DNA of 8,996 nucleotides from Nostoc sp. CHAB 5715. Its GTDB lineage: Bacteria; Cyanobacteriota; Cyanobacteriia; Cyanobacteriales; Nostocaceae. The position numbers and the translations under genes are program-made. The stretch is taken from contig NZ_JAIVFR010000202.1 of the NCBI RefSeq assembly GCF_020829685.1, positions 1 through 8,996 on the forward strand, read 5' to 3'. The notes beneath the pieces were generated by a model, which saw only the letters and a list, made by a program, of their open reading frames with translations, was not told where the DNA came from and searched no databases. Below are positions 1 to 5,400 of the stretch, piece by piece (within the stretch, counting starts at the first letter, position 1; each line of letters opens with the position of its first letter).

Positions 1-332
1 ACCAGAACGTAAGGAAGCTCACCCTGCTCTAATAATTTAATCAGATAAGGACGTGATACGTTCAACAAATCAGCTGCTTGTTGTGTTGTTAGTTCTGAAT
101 TATATGTAACTATAGATACATTTTTACCTGATGCCATTGCCTGCACTACTTGACGTAATACAAGATATACACAATCAGGAATAGTTATTTCTTCGCGGTT
201 TGCTGCTACTAATTTCAGTTGACTATTTTCTTGATTGAGTATGCGTTCAAGTTGTTGAATGGCTTCAGCTTCGGCTTCTGTAATCAGACTGAAATCATTA
301 GGCAAATTTTGGTTAGATAGGAAGGTACTCAT
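1..332 (-). CDS. Excisionase-like HTH DNA-binding protein, partial (possible antitoxin)
   Basis: Only the first 110 codons are in the window; the C-terminus lies beyond the left edge. The ATG at 330-332 starts MSTFLSNQNLPNDFSL. Residues about 17-47 are rich in Glu and Gln and probably helical. Residues about 81-110 (LTTQQAADLLNVSRPYLIKL followed by LEQGELPYVL) match the MerR/excisionase-type helix-turn-helix pattern, with the TTQQAADLL helix, the NVSRPYL recognition helix and the start of the wing. Proteins of this build in cyanobacteria are usually labelled excisionase-family DNA-binding proteins and often lie directly before a PIN-domain toxin gene. That would make this an autoregulating antitoxin, but it is inference because the downstream gene is not visible. 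No good Shine-Dalgarno precedes the ATG, which is common in cyanobacteria. Being a gene and having the HTH are well supported; the antitoxin role is not. Confidence 0.85.
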   Translation of the reverse strand, partial: MSTFLSNQNLPNDFSLITEAEAEAIQQLERILNQENSQLKLVAANREEITIPDCVYLVLRQVVQAMASGKNVSIVTYNSELTTQQAADLLNVSRPYLIKLLEQGELPYVL

Positions 333-485
333 AAAGAGGTTTAGCTTGGTATTTTATTTTGATTGTATTACACAAATGCAATAAACGAAATCAACTAGAC
401 AGTATTACATTTTTTTAATAACGGATTGACTTCTGGCCGTTTCCATTCATCTATCTCAATGTAAAGTATATTTTATGCATAGTAG

Positions 486-535
486 TGTGGCAGTGATTCT
501 TGTTGGTTATATAAATAAACGGAATCACTGCCACA
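486..535. repeat. 14-bp perfect inverted repeat (hairpin)
   Basis: The arm TGTGGCAGTGATTC at 486-499 is the exact reverse complement of GAATCACTGCCACA at 522-535, with a 22-base AT-rich middle. Neither side has a T-tract, so it is not a classical intrinsic terminator. It could be an operator, an RNA stem or a dispersed palindromic repeat. Confidence 0.85.
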
Positions 536-543
536 ACGCAAAA

Positions 544-573
544 CCGCGCCTCTGTGTGTCGTGTAGGGCGCGG
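544..573. repeat. GC-rich 7-bp hairpin
   Basis: CCGCGCC at 544-550 pairs with GGCGCGG at 567-573 across a 16-base loop; two more A-T pairs follow outside one mismatch. Read on the minus strand the stem is followed by TTTTG, so it could act as a weak second terminator behind the stronger one at 588-613. Confidence 0.55.
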
Positions 574-587
574 CTTGGGTGTGCATG

Positions 588-613
588 AAAAAAGCCCTCG
601 CCAGGGCAAGGGC
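588..613 (-). terminator. Intrinsic terminator for the pentapeptide cassette
   Basis: On the minus strand GCCCTTGC pairs with GCGAGGGC (one G-U) around a CCTG tetraloop and is followed at once by six T residues (588-593). This is a textbook rho-independent terminator. It lies about 230 bp downstream of the stop codon at 843, so it most likely ends the transcript of the two-gene pentapeptide cassette. A caveat is that a 42-codon ORF reads straight through it. Confidence 0.7.
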
Positions 614-777
614 ATTGACAGTATGGAAAGTCAAAAACTTTAGTTTCAGTCATTACAGATAGTCTTAAAAAAACCCTAACAAATTTGACACAAAAAATAC
701 TATCTTGTAAATCTATAAGATGTAAATAAATTTACTTAATCAATATATTTTTAAGTACTGTATTTTCTAAGGTTGTC

Positions 778-804
778 GGGAAATGACCCTATGACGACAT
801 CAAC
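778..804. repeat. Degenerate direct repeat, copy 1
   Basis: This 27-bp segment begins GGGAAATGACCCTATGACGA and ends CAACATC-like sequence; it matches 2230-2256 at 21 of 27 positions in the same orientation by hand alignment. It lies just downstream of the stop codon of the 112-residue gene, so the two copies bracket the pentapeptide cassette. The shared core is CTATGAYGACATC. Confidence 0.5.
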
Positions 805-842
805 ATACAATTAGAAATACCTAACGAAATATAGATTCTTTT

Positions 843-1181
843 CTATGCTTCCTGCCATCCCTCAATAATCGCTATCAAAATGTTAACGAGCGGATTGTCA
901 ACTGCTTCTTTAAATGCTTCCTTACCACCTGATTTAAGCGCACCAATAACCCGTGCTTTGAGAGTTGGATTATTTTTTATTTCATCAGCAGCCTTAGCTG
1001 CTACTATAATTCTTTCTGTTTCAGTTGAAGTAGGGTTAGTTTCTTCCAGTTGCTTAAGTAACTGCTGAATTTGCGATGCTGCTTCTACTAAATTGGTTTG
1101 AGCAGCATAGTTATGTTGAGTTTCTACCATGTTACCGTAGTTAGTTTCAGCAAATCCGCCTAGGAAATTAGAAGAGCGCAT
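843..1181 (-). CDS. Small helical protein, partner of pentapeptide membrane protein
   Basis: 112 residues with no signal peptide or membrane segment. After a short N-terminus, residues 16-26 read GNMVETQHNYA. A likely amphipathic or coiled-coil helix follows at about 31-47 (LVEAASQIQQLLKQLEE), then a helical C-terminal half with NPTLKARVIGALKSGG and a last segment NPLVNILIAIIEGWQEA. From memory this module is common in Nostoc-type cyanobacteria, either alone or at the end of larger proteins with pentapeptide or effector-like domains; its function is not known to me. It starts 7 bp after the stop codon of the pentapeptide gene in another frame, with no Shine-Dalgarno, so translation is probably coupled. 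The frame stays open upstream only to a TGA about 24 bases before the ATG. It could be the detached C-terminus of a once-fused protein. The gene is well supported; its role is unassigned. Confidence 0.85.
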   Translation of the reverse strand: MRSSNFLGGFAETNYGNMVETQHNYAAQTNLVEAASQIQQLLKQLEETNPTSTETERIIVAAKAADEIKNNPTLKARVIGALKSGGKEAFKEAVDNPLVNILIAIIEGWQEA

Positions 1182-1188
1182 ATCGTAC

Positions 1189-2127
1189 TTAGAAGCGAGT
1201 CAAAGTAGCTTTTCTAAAATCCGTGCTTTTGAGTGTGGCTCCTGTGAAATTAGCATCGCTTAAGTTAACATTGCGAAAGCTTGTACCGCCAGTAGCTGCA
1301 AAAGCAACAGCAATGTTCCGAATTAGGGCGTGCTTTTCGTCTCCTTTAAACGCTTGACAACTGCTATAAACACTCAATAACACTGGGACTCCGGTGACGG
1401 CTCCGGCTCCGGCGAAGACGATGATGAAGACTCCGACTCTAGCGCTAGCTTCGGGGACGGCAACATCTCCGGGGTTGGGTTCGGCGAAAGCTCCGAAGTA
1501 GGCGAAGCTGAAGACTCCAGCGACGGCGAAGGCAACGGCGACGACGACGGCGAAGGCAAAGGCTTTAGCTCCGGCAACGACTCTGGCTTCAGTGAAGGCA
1601 ATGGCTGCGGCGAAGGTTCCAGTAGAAGCAATGGCTACGGCAAAGGCGACAATCAAAGCTGCTGTTGTGATAAAGGCTCCGTTGATGGAGATGGTGAAAG
1701 CTCCAACGAAGGCAGGAACCGCGATTCCAATGACGGCGACAGTTCCTAAACCCACTTGTATTCCTTTACGAATTGTAATGAAAATGAAAATAGCAAATAT
1801 AATTATAATAAAAAACTCCGCAGTTAAAAAACTTATATACTCCGGAGTGTTATCTTTACTTAGGTAAAGTGGTATTGAAAGCAGCACATAGCCAATAAAA
1901 CTGAAGAAAAGTCCTGATAATCCTGAAAGCAATAACGAAACAACGACTAGAAAAATAGCCCACCGATGTTGCAATCCAGCTTTAGCATGGCTGAAGTTTG
2001 CCAAAGTTAAGTTAGCATCAGTAAAATCAGTGCTTCGGATATCTGCACCAATAAAGTTTGCCCCCTTAAGGTTTTGTCCTTTAAAGGAGCGTCCTCGGAG
2101 ATTTTTACCGGAGAAATCTAATGGCAT
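1189..2127 (-). CDS. Pentapeptide-repeat multi-pass membrane protein
   Basis: 312 residues. Residues 3-50 are tandem pentapeptides (LDFSG KNLRG RSFKG QNLKG and so on, with L or F at the centre), which form a right-handed quadrilateral beta-helix. A hydrophobic block of about 200 residues follows, with probable membrane segments near 56-88, 99-120, 124-147, 151-178, 185-214 and 231-254. A short second run of pentapeptides closes the protein at 282-312 (SFRNVNLSDANFTGATLKST). It therefore looks like a repeat domain split by a membrane insert. Residues 150-245 are very rich in Ala, Phe and Val and encoded by GC-rich low-complexity DNA. The MPLDFSGKNLRGRSFKG start is typical of this family. No other start lies between this ATG and the in-frame TAA upstream. 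It forms a tight pair with the 112-residue gene. I know of relatives that continue much further after an STDFR-LTR-type motif, so the stop at 1189 could be a truncation. The cellular function is unknown. Confidence 0.9.
   Translation of the reverse strand: MPLDFSGKNLRGRSFKGQNLKGANFIGADIRSTDFTDANLTLANFSHAKAGLQHRWAIFLVVVSLLLSGLSGLFFSFIGYVLLSIPLYLSKDNTPEYISFLTAEFFIIIIFAIFIFITIRKGIQVGLGTVAVIGIAVPAFVGAFTISINGAFITTAALIVAFAVAIASTGTFAAAIAFTEARVVAGAKAFAFAVVVAVAFAVAGVFSFAYFGAFAEPNPGDVAVPEASARVGVFIIVFAGAGAVTGVPVLLSVYSSCQAFKGDEKHALIRNIAVAFAATGGTSFRNVNLSDANFTGATLKSTDFRKATLTRF
1380..1740. repeat. GC-rich imperfect hexamer low-complexity tract
   Basis: This stretch consists largely of GGC- and CTCC-based six-base units (GGCGAC, GGCGAA, GGCAAC, GGCTCC) on the plus strand. 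It encodes alternating Ala plus Phe, Val or Leu in the membrane block of the pentapeptide protein. The periodicity keeps other frames open, which produces long Ser/Pro-rich and Lys/Ala-rich shadow ORFs that are not genes. Its base composition stands out from the AT-rich flanks. Confidence 0.7.
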
Positions 2128-2189
2128 AGCTGGGATAGGAAGATGGTTGTACTCAAGCTCTAATACGCACTCTGTATCGAGTTTTCCGA

Positions 2190-2195
2190 ATTATA
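2190..2195 (-). promoter_or_regulatory. Possible -10 box of the pentapeptide cassette
   Basis: Read on the minus strand this is a perfect TATAAT, 62 bp upstream of the ATG at 2127. No good -35 lies 16-18 bp further upstream; a TTGACT directly abuts the box and is too close to serve. A promoter lacking a standard -35 and using an activator is possible. The call rests on the hexamer alone. Confidence 0.35.
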
Positions 2196-2229
2196 AGTCA
2201 ATGTTGATTGTTCATATTTACTAGTGATT

Positions 2230-2256
2230 GTGAAATAATACTATGATGACATCTAC
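2230..2256. repeat. Degenerate direct repeat, copy 2
   Basis: GTGAAATAATACTATGATGA and the following CATCTAC align with 778-804 at 21 of 27 positions. This copy lies upstream of the pentapeptide gene and of its possible -10 box, where an activator could bind, while the other copy lies after the last gene of the pair. Confidence 0.5.
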
Positions 2257-2325
2257 TGACTGCTGATTAGTTTGGCTAATGTCTCCGGGTCAAAACATTG
2301 TAGGTATCGAATGAGGTCTAAGAAC

Positions 2326-2491
2326 CTGACTTTTCCCGTTAAGTCGTAAAACAACGAAATAGCAAGGGTTCCAGGCTAGAGGTTATTCTCAATAATTTGA
2401 GATTAATGACAATGAATCACGAGAGAATAGGACTTTGGGCTAGGGGTATAGTAAGCGATCGCTCAATCAAGAAGATAACGGGAAAAGTCAG
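2326..2491. mobile_element. MITE-like fold-back with 16-bp terminal inverted repeats
   Basis: CTGACTTTTCCCGTTA at 2326-2341 is the exact reverse complement of TAACGGGAAAAGTCAG at 2476-2491. The 166-bp unit has no ORF. Inside is a second hairpin at 2383-2406 (TCTCAA and TTGAGA with loop TAAT, extended by three more pairs past a mismatch), plus TATTCTC and GAGAATA that could pair instead, and a HIP1 site. The flanks TCTAAGAAC (2317-2325) and TCTAAAATC (2493-2501) agree at 7 of 9 positions and could be a decayed target duplication. The element ends 2 bp before the tamB stop codon. Alternatives are a large processing or termination structure at the tamB mRNA 3' end, or a regulatory inverted repeat. 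Confidence 0.5.
2455..2462. repeat. HIP1 octamer
   Basis: GCGATCGC, the highly iterated palindrome of many cyanobacterial genomes. Three further exact copies lie inside the tamB gene at 5534-5541, 6248-6255 and 6470-6477. They support a cyanobacterial origin. Confidence 0.95.
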
Positions 2492-2493
2492 AT

Positions 2494-5400
2494 CTAAAAT
2501 CTAGTTTCATACTCAACTTGGAATTGATTTTCATCCCCTAAATTAGTTGAGCCTCGCATCAAAATTTCATCATTGAGTCGATAAAGCACGTTATAACGGA
2601 AAGACTCATCGCTAGAAAGAGGGCGTGATAAAGAAGCAGAGAAATTTCTATTGATGTCAAACACACCCTCTGCTGATAAATTCAGAACTGAAGCTGTCGT
2701 TGTTTCATTATTAGTGGTAGGGGTGGGAAATATCCGAAATTCGCTGAAACCAACAGCCTGCCCGATCGCAGTAATAGTTCCTTGCAAACCACCTAAAATG
2801 GTAGAGCTAGCGAAATTAGTCAGCCCTTGTCCTGCATCTGCTTGACCGAAGGAATTCAGAATCGAGCCACCCAGTAAAGCAACTATTTCTCCCCGGCTAC
2901 GGCTAGGTTCACTCGTCAGTTCCAGATTGTTGCCCAATTCACTAGCTGGGCCGTTGGCCCTGGCTTGAACGGTAACGGTACGTAAAGTCCCGAAGTTGCT
3001 AGCAGAAACATCGCTGACTTCAGCAGACAATGGTGATTCCAAAATTTGACTGTTCCTTGCTGATGTTTCCGGTACAATTGCGGTAAGTCGGACATCCAAA
3101 GTAGGGTCAAGTCCTTGACTTGGAATAAACCGCGCTGTTTGTTCGTAGCCTCGCGCCAAGGTAAACTCAGTCGAAAATAAACTGAGTCGTCCTCCTGTCA
3201 AACGAATCACTCCTTCAGGAAGCGGCTTGGCTAATGTACCATTAATCGTCAAGTCACCTTTGGCGTCAAAGCTCAATAGCGGCTGACTTAATGCGGCTCC
3301 TCCTGGTATAAAGTCGAGTAGTGATTGAGTGGTAACACGAACATTGTCGTCTAAACTTAACCTTAAATCTGCAAACTGTATTGGTAAATTGGCTGGAGTT
3401 ACTGCACTAGCGTTAGTATCTGCTGTAGTCACTGGGCTAGCATTACTCTCTGCTGTAGGTGTGAGATTAACTTTAACCTCTTCTCTATTTATGACGTTAG
3501 TGTTAGCTTGAGTTGTAGCTGCTGATTTTGTCTTAGCAGTAGTATTTCCAATGATTACCTGACCATCACTGAGCTGAATCTCTCCACCAATTACAGGTTT
3601 TAGTGCTGTTCCGCGAATTACAACATCGCCGCCTACACCGCCTTGATACAGTCCTGCAATCTTAAAATTGAGTTTGTCTGCTATTGATACTGTTAGGGGA
3701 TTCGCTGGGGCTTGCTGAGGATCAAAAATTGGCAGGATGCCTGATGCACTTATTTGCCCTTTATTGTAAGTGCCTTGGATACCTTGGACATTCACTGTAT
3801 TGCCATTAAATTGCGCTGTCCCTGTGACATTTGTTAGGGGTTCAGATAAGGCTTGAGCGCGAAAAGTTGCATTATTAAGTGTGGCATTTCCGTTGATAAT
3901 TGGTTCGTTTAAAGTACCCCGAACGTTTAAATCTACTTGTCCTTGACCGTCTACCCAAGCGACTTGATTGTTGGTAAACAGGTTTAACAGTGCCAACCCT
4001 TCATTGTTCACGCTGGCGTTGATGCTGATTTGATTGCTATCTGGTTGCACTTTGGCAAAAGGCAAAGCAGCAGGTACGCTACCTGTAACTGTAACTGGTT
4101 GTGTTCCAGTTACTAACAAAGTACTGTCAAAATTCAAGCGAGCATTGTTGTAGTCAAAGTTCACCTGTCCTGTTTGCACAGGTTGCTTGTTGAGAGTCGC
4201 ATTCGCCAACGCCACTTGCCCTTGAACTCTGGGATCTTGTAAATTACCTCCCAAGGTGGCATCAGCATTTACATTACCAGTGATATCTATCGGGTATTTT
4301 TCTATAAAAGGTTGTAAAAGCGATAGAGGTAAACTTGCTACATTCAACTTTCCAGATAGTTGCTCAGTTCCTAACTGTCCGGTAAAAGCCACCAGTCCTT
4401 GATTTATCCCGACACTCAACGGCGAAAGTGTGACGACACCATCAGCAAAATTGCCTTGAGCAACGACTTGATTAATGGAGTATTCACCCCATTGCCAATT
4501 AGCACCTTGGAAATTAAAGCCAACATTTAACCCAGATTTTAACGAGCCATTAGCTGTAATTCCTCCGCTCAAAACACCTGTTAATTCTGCAAGGGTGGGT
4601 AAAGATGCGTCTTTTTTGGTTTGTTGTTGCTGTTGTTTTGTTATTGATGTTGTAATTTTTGAGAAATATGCTAACTGTGTTTTCAAATCTGCATTGGGCA
4701 AACTGACAGGCTTGGTATTAAGTACTTCTGCTCCAGCCAACTTCGGAGGCTGCAACCCGGTATTAAGGTCTTTAAAATCAAAGATATTAAACGCTTGTAA
4801 TAGTCTCTCAACTCTGGCTTGGTCTAAATTAGCTTGGAATTGAAATTGCGGGTCATTCCCTGTTTTTACATTTCCACTCAGGGCGATGTTGCTATCTGCA
4901 ATCCGCAATTGACCATTAGTCAAGCTAGCAGTACCATCAGCATAATTGATGTTGCCGCGAAATTCATCTGCTGCAACTCTGGCAACACGAGGCCCTACGA
5001 TCGCAACGTCTCCCGCAATGGCATAATTATTCAGATTAACAACTAAATTCCCCGATAGTTGCCCCGCCAGAGGTTTCAATTGATTGTTCGGTAAAAAGCC
5101 CCCAACCAAAGCTATGGGAAACTGTTGGGCGTTGATGAGCAAGTTATCTCCCTCAGTTCTACCTGTGCTAACTGCGCCACCGCGTCGAACTAAAAATGAA
5201 GTTGGACGATAATCTGCACCCAGGTTAAGTGCAATCCTATCTTGCTTCCCGGCTAATCGCAGACTTGCCCCTTGTCCGCCTTGAAAATTCACGTTTCCAG
5301 TTAAAAGTGGGTCAAATGCCAAGTTACTCACATTGAAATTCCGCAGTCGGATATTGCCATTAGCTTGAGGTACATCTGGAGTACCTGTAACTTGCCCATT

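Larger units (their letters stand above)
473..653 (-). other. Hairpin-dense locus; candidate structured RNA or micro-ORFs
   Basis: Three hairpins are packed here. On the minus strand two short ORFs overlap them. One runs 653 to 525 (42 residues, starting MTETKVFDFPYCQCPCPGEG, Cys-rich at the N-terminus). The other runs 586 to 473 (37 residues, MHTQAAPYTTHRGAVL, ending LPHYYA) and has GAGGG a few bases upstream of its ATG. A 37-residue plus-strand ORF at 475-588 is the codon-register mirror of the second, because ATGCAT/GTGCAT sequences sit at both ends. Several overlapping open frames across palindromes are more typical of a structured RNA or repeat than of one protein gene, so I do not call any of them a CDS. 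I recognise no RNA family. Confidence 0.3.
333..842. other. 510-bp intergenic region with hairpin cluster
   Basis: This spacer separates the helical small gene from the HTH gene. The parts at 333-470 and 620-840 are AT-rich and hold no convincing gene or consensus promoter. The part at about 473-615 is distinctly richer in G+C and holds three hairpins, annotated separately: a 14-bp palindrome, a 7-bp GC stem and an intrinsic terminator. One arm of a degenerate direct repeat lies at 778-804. Several short ORFs of 25 to 42 codons cross the hairpins on both strands. Confidence 0.8.
2128..2493. other. 366-bp spacer between tamB and pentapeptide cassette
   Basis: The right part is a fold-back element abutting the tamB stop codon. 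The left part probably holds the leader and promoter of the pentapeptide gene and the second copy of the degenerate direct repeat. I see no coding sequence here and no T-tailed terminator directly after tamB, so read-through from tamB into the cassette is possible. Confidence 0.75.

Noticed and set aside
615..644. Plus-strand TTGACA with TTTAGT 18 bp downstream
   Set aside because: The -10 is poor and nothing transcribable follows on the plus strand; it faces into the 3' end of the convergent minus-strand gene.
880..1068. 62-codon plus-strand open frame
   Set aside because: It is antisense to the 112-residue gene, whose protein is coherent and family-like.
1374..1631. 85-codon Ser/Pro-rich open frame on the minus strand
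   Set aside because: It is a frame-shifted reading of the hexamer tract inside the pentapeptide gene, and its Ser-Pro-Glu repetition is a by-product of that periodicity.
1592..1867. 91-codon Lys/Ala-rich open frame on the plus strand
   Set aside because: It is antisense to the pentapeptide gene and kept open by the same low-complexity tract; no independent gene features.
4475..4843. 122-codon plus-strand open frame with a run of Cys
   Set aside because: It lies wholly antisense to tamB; the Cys run is the reverse reading of the Gln codons (QQQQQ at residues 1145-1149).
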